A DNA stretch of 64,000 bases from Polaribacter sp. MED152 (GCF_000152945.2 NC_020830.1:2118501-2182500); one strand, 5' to 3'; shown: positions 52,524 to 61,043, numbered from the stretch's first letter. The notes: generated from the letters alone by a model not told the origin. A program made the numbers and translations.

Positions 52524-53387
52524 CTATCCTAAATAGTAACGTAAAACTTCGGTTCTAGATTTGTTTTGTAAACGTCTAATAGCTCTTTGTTTTACTTGTC
52601 TTACTCGTTCTCGAGTTAAATCGAAAGTTTCACCTATTTCAGACAGGCTTGATGCTGTGTGGTTACCTAAACCGAAAAACATTTTTATTACTTTAGCTTC
52701 TTTATGAGACAAAGTTTCTAAAGCTCTATCAATTTCTATATCTAATGATTGTTTCATTAAATTTTTATCTGGTCTTGGAGATTCATCAGACTTTAACACA
52801 TTGTATAAATTAGAATCTTCACCTTCTCTAAAAGGGGCGTCCATAGAAACATGTCTGCCAGAGTTTTTCATAGATTGAGCTACATTTCTAACTGTAGTGT
52901 CTAATTCATTTGCAATTTCTACATAAGTTGGTATTCTTTCATTTCTTTGCTCTAACTTAGAATATACTTTGTTGATTTTGCTAATACTACCAATTTTATT
53001 TAAAGGTAAACGAACAATTCTTGATTGTTCTGCTAACGATTGCATGATAGATTGTCTAATCCACCAAACTGCATAAGAAATAAACTTGAAACCTCTAGTT
53101 TCGTCAAAACGTTTAGCAGCTTTTACCAAACCTAAATTACCTTCATTAATTAAATCAGATAATTTTAAACCTTGATTTTGGTATTGTTTTGCTACAGAAA
53201 CAACAAATCGTAAGTTAGCTTTTACCAATTTATCTAGAGCTCTTTGATCACCAGCTTTAATTTTAAGTGCCAATTCTACTTCTTCATCAGCAGTAATTAG
53301 GTCTATTTTACCTATCTCTTGAAAATATTTTTCTAAAGATTTGGTGTCTCTGTTGGTTACTTGCTTTACAATTTTTAATTGTCTCAT
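52524..53387 (-). CDS. rpoD: Primary RNA polymerase sigma factor (RpoD/SigA)
   Basis: A 287-residue sigma-70 protein. It contains regions 1.2 to 4.2: [23 protein letters not shown], the region 2 core [55 protein letters not shown], and the region 4.2 helix-turn-helix [31 protein letters not shown]. Region 1.1 and the long non-conserved insert of E. coli RpoD are absent, the standard form in Bacteroidota. It would recognise the TAnnTTTG promoters listed here. A conserved-looking 63-residue frame precedes it by 24 bp. Confidence 0.96.
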   Translation of the reverse strand: MRQLKIVKQVTNRDTKSLEKYFQEIGKIDLITADEEVELALKIKAGDQRALDKLVKANLRFVVSVAKQYQNQGLKLSDLINEGNLGLVKAAKRFDETRGFKFISYAVWWIRQSIMQSLAEQSRIVRLPLNKIGSISKINKVYSKLEQRNERIPTYVEIANELDTTVRNVAQSMKNSGRHVSMDAPFREGEDSNLYNVLKSDESPRPDKNLMKQSLDIEIDRALETLSHKEAKVIKMFFGLGNHTASSLSEIGETFDLTRERVRQVKQRAIRRLQNKSRTEVLRYYLG

Positions 53388-53411
53388 ATATCGATTTTAA
53401 TTTTTAAGTTC

Positions 53412-53603
53412 TTAAATAAATAGATTACAATCTCCACAGTCTTTTACCTCTCCATAGTAAGTTTCTCTATACTTATGTATGGTTTTTACAGGGAAACCTA
53501 ATACGTGTTTTTTAATATAAACTACTTTAGAGTTTAAAATACCCATTGCAGATGAGTAGTATTTTTCTTGTTTTGTACTTCGTTTAATTTGAATTAATTT
53601 CAT
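53412..53603 (-). CDS. Small protein upstream of rpoD, function unknown
   Basis: A 63-residue frame with a basic N-terminus (MKLIQIKRSTKQEKYYSS) and a CxxC pair near the C-terminus (DCGDCNLF). It contains many tyrosines and lysines, has a structured middle (VVYIKKHVLGFPVKTIHKY), and is spaced 24 bp from rpoD as in an operon. I believe similar frames occur upstream of rpoD in related genomes but cannot verify it. It could be a regulator of sigma factor expression or an unrelated small protein. Confidence 0.55.
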   Translation of the reverse strand: MKLIQIKRSTKQEKYYSSAMGILNSKVVYIKKHVLGFPVKTIHKYRETYYGEVKDCGDCNLFI

Positions 53604-53617
53604 AATAGTAATGGTTA

Positions 53618-53638
53618 GAACGCAAACAATTTGCGTTC
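53618..53638 (-). promoter_or_regulatory. Leader hairpin upstream of the rpoD operon
   Basis: Perfect inverted repeat GAACGCAAA-CAA-TTTGCGTTC, 15 bases upstream of the 63-residue frame. It has no T-tract. It may be an operator or a 5' UTR stem-loop. Confidence 0.45.
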
Positions 53639-53771
53639 ATTTATTAATAAGTAATACATAATAATTTACCAGTTAGCAGAAAAGCTAGAAGGCAGAGGAA
53701 TAAAATGGTACTGCAGCTTTATAAATAGAAGAATTAATAATCTGTTTGTACGCTTTAATTTTCATAGATGG

Positions 53772-53779
53772 CGAAATTA
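53772..53779 (-). promoter_or_regulatory. Candidate -7 element for the rpoD operon
   Basis: The reverse complement reads TAATTTCG, the same variant found before ileS. It would give a leader of about 165 nt. No TTG was found at the -33 position. Confidence 0.3.
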
Positions 53780-53791
53780 CAAAAAATAAGC

Positions 53792-53869
53792 CGTTTTTGC
53801 TAAAAATTGACGTTTTTTATTCGTTTTTAATCAAAAATGGACTAAAAATGACCAAAAACGACAAATTTT
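53792..53869. repeat. Phased A-tract array (predicted curved DNA)
   Basis: The 367-bp gap between the 63-residue frame and the lipoprotein gene holds eight A- or T-tracts of four to six bases, centred near 53796, 53804, 53816, 53826, 53835, 53846, 53856 and 53866. The mean spacing is about 10 bp. Several read CGTTTTT on one side and AAAAACG or AAAAATG on the other, giving rough mirror symmetry around 53830. Phased A-tracts bend DNA. Confidence 0.55.
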
Positions 53870-53932
53870 GATATTTTATTGAATGAGTCAAACACACTAT
53901 GTTTTGGGTCAATAGAAACTGTAATGGGATAG

Positions 53933-53940
53933 TACATTTG
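53933..53940 (+). promoter_or_regulatory. -7 promoter element for the small lipoprotein
   Basis: TACATTTG, perfect match to TAnnTTTG, 30 bases before the start codon. No TTG at the expected distance. Confidence 0.5.
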
Positions 53941-53970
53941 TACCATAATTAAATAGTAAACGAAAAGATT

Positions 53971-54438
53971 ATGAAAACGATAAAAAGATTTACAGCAATT
54001 TTAGCCATGGCTTCTATAGTATTTGTGGCTTGTGATGCTAAGAAAGAAAAAGAGTATAATTTAGATTTAAATGATGGTACATCAGTATTTTATAATTCTA
54101 ATGATGAAGATGCTTTAAGAATTAATGGATGGACCTCTTTTAACGCAACTAACGAAACTTTAATTGGTTTAGAAGAAACAGATTATGATTTGCCAATGAC
54201 TAGTTTAGAAAACTTAAATGATCCTATTGCAAACCTATCTAACTCTATACCAACTTCATTAAAAACAGAAGAGGTTTTAGAAGATATTGAGGATGTGCAA
54301 GAAGAGTACACAAAATTGATTAACGAAAAGAATGAACCTCTAGATAACGTTAAACAAAACATGGAAGAACTTGTAGAAAAGTTCGATGATTTAAGAGAAG
54401 AATTGAATGAAACAGTAGAAGACTATATTACTGAGTAA
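53971..54438 (+). CDS. Small acidic lipoprotein with coiled-coil tail
   Basis: A 155-residue lipoprotein (lipobox IVFVAC). The mature protein is strongly acidic; residues about 97-150 form a predicted coiled coil (EEVLEDIEDVQEEYTKLINE, ELVEKFDDLREELNETVEDY). No family recognised. It is a single-gene unit with its own promoter and terminator. A periplasmic or outer-membrane structural role is possible but not shown. Confidence 0.75.
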   Translation: MKTIKRFTAILAMASIVFVACDAKKEKEYNLDLNDGTSVFYNSNDEDALRINGWTSFNATNETLIGLEETDYDLPMTSLENLNDPIANLSNSIPTSLKTEEVLEDIEDVQEEYTKLINEKNEPLDNVKQNMEELVEKFDDLREELNETVEDYITE

Positions 54439-54460
54439 TATAGCACATAAAGTGAAAGTA

Positions 54461-54491
54461 AAAAGGGAAGTTATTAACTTCCCTTTTTTTT
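54461..54491. terminator. Bidirectional terminator between the lipoprotein and the thiamine receptor gene
   Basis: Perfect 13-bp inverted repeat AAAAGGGAAGTTA / TAACTTCCCTTTT with one central base, followed by T residues. Confidence 0.9.
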
Positions 54492-54493
54492 GT

Positions 54494-56845
54494 TTAAAAT
54501 CTTAAGGTTGCCCCAATTAAAAAGTTTCTAGTTGCTTGTGGGTAGTACCCTGCACCATCAACAGTAGTAACTGTACCAGGTACAGAAAAATCATCATCAT
54601 AAGTAAAATAATAACCTCTATCTACATATTCAGTATCAAAAATATTATTAATTAATGCTGTTAATGTAATTGAATCGAAGATTTTATTTGGTGTAATTGT
54701 GTACACAATATTTATATCGCTTGTAAAGTAGCTTTCTAAAACATCGTTTGTAGAAATTGCGCTACTTAAGTTGCTTAAAAACTGTTCACCAACATATTTT
54801 GATAATAATGTTAACTGTAAATTATCTGTTGGGTTATAGATAAACATATTACCTACAATTACATTTGGTGAGAACGAAATATCTGTATTCCCTAATAATT
54901 CAGGAGTTGTATTCCCATCTCTTGTAATAAAAAAGTCTCTGTTTTTGTTGGTGCTAAAAGCGGCATTTGGTTTCCAAGAAAATTTATCAGAAAATCGAAT
55001 ATCAGCATCTATTTCTAAACCTAATCTATAACTGCTACCAGATGTTTCTCTTACAGGAGCTCCTACATCATCTAAGGCACCTGTTAAAACTAACTGATTC
55101 TTATAATCCATATAATAAACGTTAGTATTTAATTTAACTTTACCATTATTTAAACGCCAACCTACTTCTAAATCGTTCAAAGTTTCTGGTGTAGAAACTC
55201 CATTCTCAAAATCGTTTCTATTAGGTTCTCTATTTGCAACAGCAAACGAAGCATATAAATTGTTGTTTGCATTTACATTATAAGTTAAACCAAATTTTGG
55301 ATTAAAGAAATCGAAATTAGCATCTACATCTATAGGAGCTCTGTCTGAAGTTAAACCTTGAGTTTGATAAGACACAAAACGCCCTTGTAAATCTGCATAA
55401 CCAGATAATTTTTCTGAGATGTAAAAATTAGCTTTTGCAAAAAGTGAAAAGTCATTTTTTGTAGCATCAGAAAAATAGTAACGATCTCTAATTTCTGTAT
55501 TTGGCGCTAAATCAGACCCCCAAATAACTTCACCAAAATGATCTCCAGTATAATTTGAGTAAGAGATTCCTGTAATTAAATTTAATTTTTCGGTTTTGTA
55601 ATTTGTATTAAAGTTAGCTACGTAAAAATCATTATCTAACCAACGTCTTACAATAACATCACTGCCATCTGCAATTAAATTATTAAAATCTGCAGCAGAT
55701 TCTCCTGGTTTGTATTGCTCAAAAAATCCAGATCCTTTAGTATAATTCAAACCTAAAGTAGTACTCCATTTTTCATTTAACTGCTCATTCCAATGCAATT
55801 GATAATGGTTTTGCCCATAATCATCTACTTCATTTTCATAGGTATATGGGTTTTGTCTTCTATCTTGTGCTAACTGGGTAGCATCTAAACCAAACCAAGA
55901 TTGGTAAGTTCTTTCTTCACCACCAAAAGTTATGGCTTTTATAAGAGTGTTATCATCTGAATAACTACCTTGTAAATAGTACGATTTTAGATCTGTAAAA
56001 GCTCTATCTACATAACCATCAGAATAAATGTCAGACAAACGTCCTGCAAATTCTATATGGTCGTTAATTTTACCTGTACTAAATTTTACAGTATGCTTAC
56101 GTGTGCCAAAAGAACCAAAAGAATTCGAAATTTCTCCATAAGCTTCTTCAGAAACAGCATCTGTTAAAATATTTAAACTTGCACCAAAAGCACCTGAACC
56201 ATTGGTTGATGTACCTACACCTCTTTGCAGTTGTAAGTTTTCTGTAGACGATGCAAAATCACCTAAATTAACCCAAAAAGTTCCATGACTTTCTGCATCA
56301 TTATAAGGTATACCATTTACGGTTACGTTAATTCTTTCTCCATTAGAACCACGGACATTCATGTAAGTGTAACCAACACCTGCACCTGCATCTGAAGATG
56401 AAATAACAGAAGGTAAATAGTTTAACAAAATAGGAATGTCTTGTCCTAAATTACGCTTTGCGATTTCCTTTTTAGATAAATTAGAAAACGTTACAGGAAT
56501 ATCTGCATTTACCCTTACAGCATTTACAAGAACTTCATCTAATACAGTATTTTCATATTGCAGGGTAAAATTGGCAGTTACATTTTCATTGGTAATTACA
56601 ATGCCTTGTAAATAGCTTTTGTAACCTAGATAAGTTACTTGAATAAAATGTTCACCTTTTGGCAAATTTAGTAGGTAAGAACCATCTGCTTTTGTAGTGG
56701 TACCTCTCTGTAAATTTTTTGCATAAACAGTTGCATTGGCTAAAGGTTCGTTGTTTTGGTCTACTACTTTTCCTGAAAGTTGGTAGGACTGTGCGTTTAC
56801 AAGTATACTTGCAAACAAGAATAAAAAATTGATAGTTTTTTTCAT
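54494..56845 (-). CDS. TonB-dependent outer-membrane receptor, predicted thiamine transporter
   Basis: A 783-residue receptor: signal peptide ending LVNAQ, carboxypeptidase-D-like domain (about 20-105), plug domain (about 115-225, with YMNVRGSNGERINVTVNGIPYN) and barrel ending FLIGATLRF. A TPP riboswitch lies in its 5' UTR, which makes thiamine or a phosphate ester of it the probable ligand; TPP-controlled receptors of this kind are known in Bacteroidota. It is transcribed alone, and a bidirectional terminator follows. The PnuC and kinase genes at 58.8-60 kb may complete the pathway. Confidence 0.93.
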   Translation of the reverse strand: MKKTINFLFLFASILVNAQSYQLSGKVVDQNNEPLANATVYAKNLQRGTTTKADGSYLLNLPKGEHFIQVTYLGYKSYLQGIVITNENVTANFTLQYENTVLDEVLVNAVRVNADIPVTFSNLSKKEIAKRNLGQDIPILLNYLPSVISSSDAGAGVGYTYMNVRGSNGERINVTVNGIPYNDAESHGTFWVNLGDFASSTENLQLQRGVGTSTNGSGAFGASLNILTDAVSEEAYGEISNSFGSFGTRKHTVKFSTGKINDHIEFAGRLSDIYSDGYVDRAFTDLKSYYLQGSYSDDNTLIKAITFGGEERTYQSWFGLDATQLAQDRRQNPYTYENEVDDYGQNHYQLHWNEQLNEKWSTTLGLNYTKGSGFFEQYKPGESAADFNNLIADGSDVIVRRWLDNDFYVANFNTNYKTEKLNLITGISYSNYTGDHFGEVIWGSDLAPNTEIRDRYYFSDATKNDFSLFAKANFYISEKLSGYADLQGRFVSYQTQGLTSDRAPIDVDANFDFFNPKFGLTYNVNANNNLYASFAVANREPNRNDFENGVSTPETLNDLEVGWRLNNGKVKLNTNVYYMDYKNQLVLTGALDDVGAPVRETSGSSYRLGLEIDADIRFSDKFSWKPNAAFSTNKNRDFFITRDGNTTPELLGNTDISFSPNVIVGNMFIYNPTDNLQLTLLSKYVGEQFLSNLSSAISTNDVLESYFTSDINIVYTITPNKIFDSITLTALINNIFDTEYVDRGYYFTYDDDFSVPGTVTTVDGAGYYPQATRNFLIGATLRF

Positions 56846-56935
56846 TTTAAAAAATTTAAAACGAATAAAAAGAGGTAATTATTCTTGTAATTAATAGTGA
56901 ATAATTAGTGTGTCATTCAAAGATGACTTTGTTAA

Positions 56936-57012
56936 ACATCCCTAAACAGCATTACCTGTTCTAGGTTCATTGGGTATGATCTCAGCTTTTTACAGCACCC
57001 CTTTTGAGAACG
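56936..57012 (-). promoter_or_regulatory. TPP (thiamine pyrophosphate) riboswitch
   Basis: Read on the minus strand, the conserved THI elements appear in order: GGGGTGC (57001-56995), GCTGAGAT (from 56986), CCC then TGAACCT (56969-56963), GGTAATGC (56956-56949) and GGGATG (56942-56937). Downstream, CAAAG-TCAT-CTTTG (56931-56918) and GTCAT-CTTTGA-ATGAC (56927-56912) overlap and cannot form together, so they could act as the switching stems. No terminator T-tract follows directly. Confidence 0.93.
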
Positions 57013-57015
57013 CTG

Positions 57016-57023
57016 CAAAATTA
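57016..57023 (-). promoter_or_regulatory. -7 promoter element for the riboswitch-receptor transcript
   Basis: The reverse complement reads TAATTTTG, a full match to TAnnTTTG. Initiation about five bases on would place the first base of the RNA at the start of the riboswitch. Confidence 0.6.
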
Positions 57024-57205
57024 AGTGCTAAAAATGTATTATGAAATAGAAATATGCTTTTTTTTACTTTTAGTATATGGTGTAGAAAATTAAGGAATAG
57101 AGCACATCATTACTATCTGTATTCAATAAATTTGTTACTCACTTAAAAGCGATGTATTTAAATTACTTATTTGAATTCATATTCTTTTACTTTAGACACC
57201 AACCC

Positions 57206-58381
57206 ATGAAATTATATAAAAAAGCAGTGCTATTTGTTTTTGTTTTAGCACTAAGTGTAACAACTCAATCACAAGAAAAAGAAAACGAGAGTGGCTTAGA
57301 TAAATTTGTTGAATACTTTACCTTTTATCCTAATAAAAATAAAGTAGCTAAAGACTCAAGTTTATATTTAGCTAAAATTATTACAGCACCAATTGTAAGT
57401 TATTCACCAGAAACCAGCCTTGGTTTTGGTGTAGGAGCAAAATATTTATTCAAATTTAAAGGAAGTGGAGAAGAGACAAGAACATCTAACATGCCAGTTT
57501 CTTTATTATATACATTAAACAGTCAGTTTTTTATTTTCTCAGGATTTGAAATCTTTACCAATCAAGAAAAATGGGTAATTTCAGGTAATATTTTATTTCA
57601 GAACTATCCAAGATTGTATTATGGAATAGGCCAAAATACACCTGAGGAAAATGAAGAAATTTACGATACATATCAATTTTTATTTGAACCAATTTTATTA
57701 AAGCAAGCATTTACACGTTATTTATTTTTAGGTGGTGGAGTTAGGTATAACAAAATTTACGATACTAAAATAGAGCCAAATGGATTGTTAGAAAGCACGC
57801 AACCTTCTGGTTTTAATGGCTCAACTTCTGTAGGTTTTGAGTTGGCTGCTTTGTATGATAGTAGAGATAATATTTTAAATGCTTCTAAAGGATGGTATTT
57901 AGAGCTAACCAAAGGTTATTATGGTACAGCTTTAGGAGGTACACATCAATTTGAATTAACACGTTTTGATTTGCGTCATTACTTAAAAATATCCCAAAAA
58001 AATGATGATGTCTTAGCATTTCAAGCGATTGGTCATTTTGCAAATGGAGATGCACCTTTGTCTGAATTGGCTCTTTTTGGAAACGAAGAAACAATGCGTG
58101 GTTACATAGAAGGTAGATATATTGAAGAAAATTTACTAGCAGCTCAAGTAGAATACAGAAAAACGTTTAAAGATAGCAGATTAGGGATGGTGGCTTTTTT
58201 AGGAGCTGGAGATGTTTTTAATAAATCTAAAGACTTAAGTTTACGTGATTTAAAATTAAATTACGGAGTTGGTTTACGTTTTATGTTAGACAAGAAAGAA
58301 AAATTAAATATTAGATTCGATTTTGGATCTGGAAGTAATACAGATGGTAATTTTTACGTAAATATTGCAGAGGCTTATTAA
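57206..58381 (+). CDS. BamA/TamA-like outer-membrane barrel protein without POTRA domains
   Basis: A 391-residue exported protein (signal peptide MKLYKKAVLFVFVLALSVTTQSQ). Residues about 50-391 look like the bacterial surface antigen (D15) barrel: PIVSYSPETSLGFGVGAKY, GFELAALYDSRDNILNASKGWYLELTKGYYG, and the conserved late segments RGYIEGRY and LNYGVGLRFML. No POTRA domains precede the barrel. I use the ATG at 57206; the ATG at 57152 would put a non-signal segment first. It could be a lone barrel enzyme partner or receptor. Its stop codon overlaps that of arfB on the other strand. Confidence 0.85.
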   Translation: MKLYKKAVLFVFVLALSVTTQSQEKENESGLDKFVEYFTFYPNKNKVAKDSSLYLAKIITAPIVSYSPETSLGFGVGAKYLFKFKGSGEETRTSNMPVSLLYTLNSQFFIFSGFEIFTNQEKWVISGNILFQNYPRLYYGIGQNTPEENEEIYDTYQFLFEPILLKQAFTRYLFLGGGVRYNKIYDTKIEPNGLLESTQPSGFNGSTSVGFELAALYDSRDNILNASKGWYLELTKGYYGTALGGTHQFELTRFDLRHYLKISQKNDDVLAFQAIGHFANGDAPLSELALFGNEETMRGYIEGRYIEENLLAAQVEYRKTFKDSRLGMVAFLGAGDVFNKSKDLSLRDLKLNYGVGLRFMLDKKEKLNIRFDFGSGSNTDGNFYVNIAEAY

Positions 58382-58782
58382 TCTATTCTAGGTTTTTTCC
58401 GCAACGCTTTTTTTAAAGAATTACGTTTATTCTTCTCAACATTTTTTAAAATAGAAGATCTGCTAGGTTTAGTAGGTCTTCTTTTTTTGGGTCTAATTAA
58501 ATTGGTTTTAAGCAATCGTAAAAAACGTTTTATTGATAATTCTTTGTTCTTGTGTTGCGATCTTGTTTCTTCACAAAATAAAATTAATTGATTTTCCTTG
58601 GTTAATTTAGACGCTAATTTCTCTTTCAGCAAATCTTTTTCTTTATCAGATAAAGCCAAAGAATTTTCCAAATCGAAGGTCAATTCAATTTTTGACGAGG
58701 TTTTATTTACATGCTGACCTCCAGCACCAGAGCTCCTAATAGCCTTAAAGTTTAGCTCTTTTACAATTTGCTCTTTATTCAT
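58378..58782 (-). CDS. arfB: Alternative ribosome-rescue factor B (peptidyl-tRNA hydrolase ArfB/YaeJ)
   Basis: A 134-residue protein with the release-factor GGQ loop (SSGAGGQHVNKTSSKIEL, Gly21-Gly22-Gln23) and a basic C-terminal tail (RPKKRRPTKPSRSSILKN ... KKALRKKPR). In ArfB this tail enters the mRNA channel of stalled ribosomes. The start is the ATG at 58782; the longer frame from 58827 has no homologous extension. It overlaps the NadR-like gene by 8 bp at its start. Confidence 0.93.
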   Translation of the reverse strand: MNKEQIVKELNFKAIRSSGAGGQHVNKTSSKIELTFDLENSLALSDKEKDLLKEKLASKLTKENQLILFCEETRSQHKNKELSIKRFLRLLKTNLIRPKKRRPTKPSRSSILKNVEKNKRNSLKKALRKKPRID

Positions 58783-59371
58783 TATTAGCTTTACATTGTA
58801 AATTATTAACGCCAACAAGCAATTCATCTATAGCTTTTGTAGCTGTGTGCAAGCGTGTTTGTTTATCTCCCTTTAATAAAATATAATTACAATTATGAGA
58901 TTTTAGTGCATCTTCAAAGGCAGAAAACATTTCTTTTCTTAAATCTGGTTTGTCTCTAATTTCATCTGCTTCCCAAGGAATATCAATATAGGTGAGCAAG
59001 TATAAATCGTATGAATTATTTTTGGAAGCTTTGTCCAGTTGTTCATCAACAAAACCTCCATAGTAAGCTTCAGAATAAACTTTAGTTTCTAGTAAATCTG
59101 TATCGCAAATAAGAATTTTATTGGCTTTTTGGGCTAAGGTATTTTCTAGTTTCATTTGACCTATAGCAATAGGAAGTAAGTCTTTAGCTTCGCAAGTTTT
59201 TTGCTCTTTGTTCCATTTTTTTTGTAAATATTCACGTGCAAATTCAGGAGCCCAAACAGTATTGTAGTGCTCTGCTAATTGTTTAGAAAGTGTAGTTTTT
59301 CCAGTAGATTCTGGTCCGAATAATACTACTTTAATTAGGTTGTTGGGTTCTTGTGTAAGCTTTTCTTCCAT
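58775..59371 (-). CDS. NadR-like kinase/AAA ATPase
   Basis: A 198-residue protein with Walker A GPESTGKTTLSKQL (residues about 19-32), WAPEFAREYLQKKW and ICDTDLLETKVYSEAYYGG, which match the ribosylnicotinamide kinase domain of NadR. The adenylyltransferase part of NadR is absent. It overlaps pnuC by 37 bp, so the two are certainly coupled. The substrate may be nicotinamide riboside or, if the transporter carries thiamine, thiamine. Both are known partners of PnuC-type proteins. Confidence 0.85.
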   Translation of the reverse strand: MEEKLTQEPNNLIKVVLFGPESTGKTTLSKQLAEHYNTVWAPEFAREYLQKKWNKEQKTCEAKDLLPIAIGQMKLENTLAQKANKILICDTDLLETKVYSEAYYGGFVDEQLDKASKNNSYDLYLLTYIDIPWEADEIRDKPDLRKEMFSAFEDALKSHNCNYILLKGDKQTRLHTATKAIDELLVGVNNLQCKANNE

Positions 59372-59964
59372 GTTAAATAGCCAAAAATGGCAATAAATGT
59401 AAATCCTAAATATTGAAAGCTGGTAAAGGTAAATCCTTTATAGAAATATAAAGGTATAGAAATTAAATCTCCAACAATCCAAAAAATCCAATTTTCTATT
59501 TTTCGTTTCGCCATTAACCACATACCCACAAAGAAAATTGCAGTTGTAGTTGTATCTACATAAGCTACCCAAGAGGTCCATTTATCAAATTTTGTATATA
59601 TTAAATACACAAAAATAAGAGTGGCAATAAATATAAAAACAGAGGTTGTTTTCTCTTTTTTTGTAGTTCTAGAAATTGGGGTAACATGGGTTTCATCAAC
59701 TTTGCTTGTCCAAATATACCAACCATAAATACTCATTATAAAATAGTAGGCATTAATCATCATATCACCTAAAAGTTCCCATTTATAAAGCAAGTAAACA
59801 AATATTACTGTACTTACCATACCTGTTGGGAAAACCCAAATTTTGTTTTGCTTAGAATACCAAACAGATAAAAAGCCAAAAATTACTGCTATTATTTCTA
59901 GGGATGTATCTAGGGTAGAATAGTTTTTGTATTGACCAAAAAGAAAATCGAAAGCTTGCATCAT
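59335..59964 (-). CDS. pnuC: PnuC-family vitamin-precursor transporter
   Basis: A 209-residue inner-membrane protein with about seven helices. Characteristic PnuC segments are SLEIIAVIFGFLSVWYSKQNKIWVFPTGMVS, WELLGDMMINAYYFIMSIYGWYIW and WIFWIVGDLISIPLYFYKG. The family imports nicotinamide riboside, thiamine or riboflavin by facilitated diffusion and relies on a kinase to trap the substrate. The neighbouring NadR-like kinase fits that model. The TPP-regulated receptor 2.5 kb away leaves thiamine (PnuT) as an alternative. Confidence 0.9.
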   Translation of the reverse strand: MMQAFDFLFGQYKNYSTLDTSLEIIAVIFGFLSVWYSKQNKIWVFPTGMVSTVIFVYLLYKWELLGDMMINAYYFIMSIYGWYIWTSKVDETHVTPISRTTKKEKTTSVFIFIATLIFVYLIYTKFDKWTSWVAYVDTTTTAIFFVGMWLMAKRKIENWIFWIVGDLISIPLYFYKGFTFTSFQYLGFTFIAIFGYLTWKKSLHKNPTT

Positions 59965-60413
59965 TATTTACTGAACTTAAAAAAAAGTTTTGACACCCAA
60001 TAGGTGATTAAAATTAAAATCGGGATTATTATAGTACCATAAGTATTTATCCAAAATAGTTTCATAGCTAACTGACCTCCTTGAAAATTGTTCGTTTCTG
60101 AAAAAGTAAATGAGATATTACCAGCTAAAATATATGAAATAACAATCCAAAGAACAGCCAAAGTTATTGAAGCCTTTGAAAGATTGGCTAACATTTTAGT
60201 CATTTTTGTAGATGGATTCTCGAATTCATTTATCCCAAAATATAAAGTTAGGGGTAATGCGATTATTCCAAACCATGTTATAAAGGTGCCTAATGGTAAA
60301 GTATTACTTTCATTCAAAGACAAAGTTAATAGTGATGAACCTGTGATTAGTAATAGGCTTGTTGTACAAAAGAGAAAGAAAGCACAGAGAAAATAGAGTT
60401 TTCTTTTTTTCAT
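59964..60413 (-). CDS. Four-helix membrane protein of unknown function
   Basis: A 149-residue protein with four transmembrane helices (about 7-27, 42-60, 78-100, 121-143) and few charged residues between them. No motif identifies a family. It begins 3 bp after the phosphopantetheinyl transferase gene on the minus strand, and its stop overlaps the pnuC start by one base. It is therefore part of one operon with pnuC and the kinase. Confidence 0.65.
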   Translation of the reverse strand: MKKRKLYFLCAFFLFCTTSLLLITGSSLLTLSLNESNTLPLGTFITWFGIIALPLTLYFGINEFENPSTKMTKMLANLSKASITLAVLWIVISYILAGNISFTFSETNNFQGGQLAMKLFWINTYGTIIIPILILITYWVSKLFFKFSK

Positions 60414-60416
60414 AAA

Positions 60417-61043
60417 TTAAAGAGCATAAACACAAGTAAACCCTTCAAATTCGGTAAAAGCAACGTCGTAAGTAGCAGTTTCTCCATTAAAACGAATTTC
60501 TCCAGTTGTTTTAGCAGATTCAAATTTGAAGTCTGCTACATAAATATGATGTAAAAAAAGCAACTTTTTCTTCCCATAAATTTTATACAAACTTTCTTTA
60601 GCACCCCAAACAATAGTTAATTTTCGAATTAAAGCATCATGGTTTGCAATGGTTTTGTATTCTTCAAAAGGAGTAAATTTATGTGCGATTTTTAAAATTT
60701 TATCTCTTTGTTTTTCAATATCTATACCTACTTCTTTTTCTGTAGAATATATGATTGCTGTAAAATTAAACGAGTGTGTAATAGAAATATACCTTTCATT
60801 TGCTAAATGAGGTTTACCAAATTCATCGTAAATTAAATCAGCATCAGTTAAACCCACTTCTTTTAGTAAATGTCTAATAGATAAAAAACCTTTTTGATGC
60901 AATTCAGACTTCATAGATTGCAATCTTGCCTCATTTTTATCGGTTAATGAAATTGTTTCTTTTAGCGTTTCTAAGCTTTCTTCAATCTTCCAAATGAAGA
61001 CTTTAGTAGTTTGTGAAACTGTTATAGTTTTGTAAAGAGGCAT
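60417..61043 (-). CDS. 4'-phosphopantetheinyl transferase (Sfp-like)
   Basis: Transfers the phosphopantetheine arm of CoA to carrier proteins. The 208-residue protein has the family motifs VGIDIEKQ (Mg-binding Asp) and WGAKESLYK. The size fits the Sfp/HetI group. The start is the ATG at 61043 (MPLYKTITVSQ); the upstream frame to 61103 runs into the ahcY promoter. It is the first gene of the minus-strand operon leading to pnuC. Confidence 0.9.
   Translation of the reverse strand: MPLYKTITVSQTTKVFIWKIEESLETLKETISLTDKNEARLQSMKSELHQKGFLSIRHLLKEVGLTDADLIYDEFGKPHLANERYISITHSFNFTAIIYSTEKEVGIDIEKQRDKILKIAHKFTPFEEYKTIANHDALIRKLTIVWGAKESLYKIYGKKKLLFLHHIYVADFKFESAKTTGEIRFNGETATYDVAFTEFEGFTCVYAL

Noticed and set aside
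53792..53869. A-tract array as a CRISPR array or replication iterons
   Set aside because: Units are about 10 bp without spacers, no cas or rep genes are near, and the pattern is explained by phased A-tracts.
60088..60396. 102-residue plus-strand frame opposite the four-helix membrane protein
   Set aside because: Antisense shadow; the minus-strand frame has a coherent four-helix topology and operon spacing.
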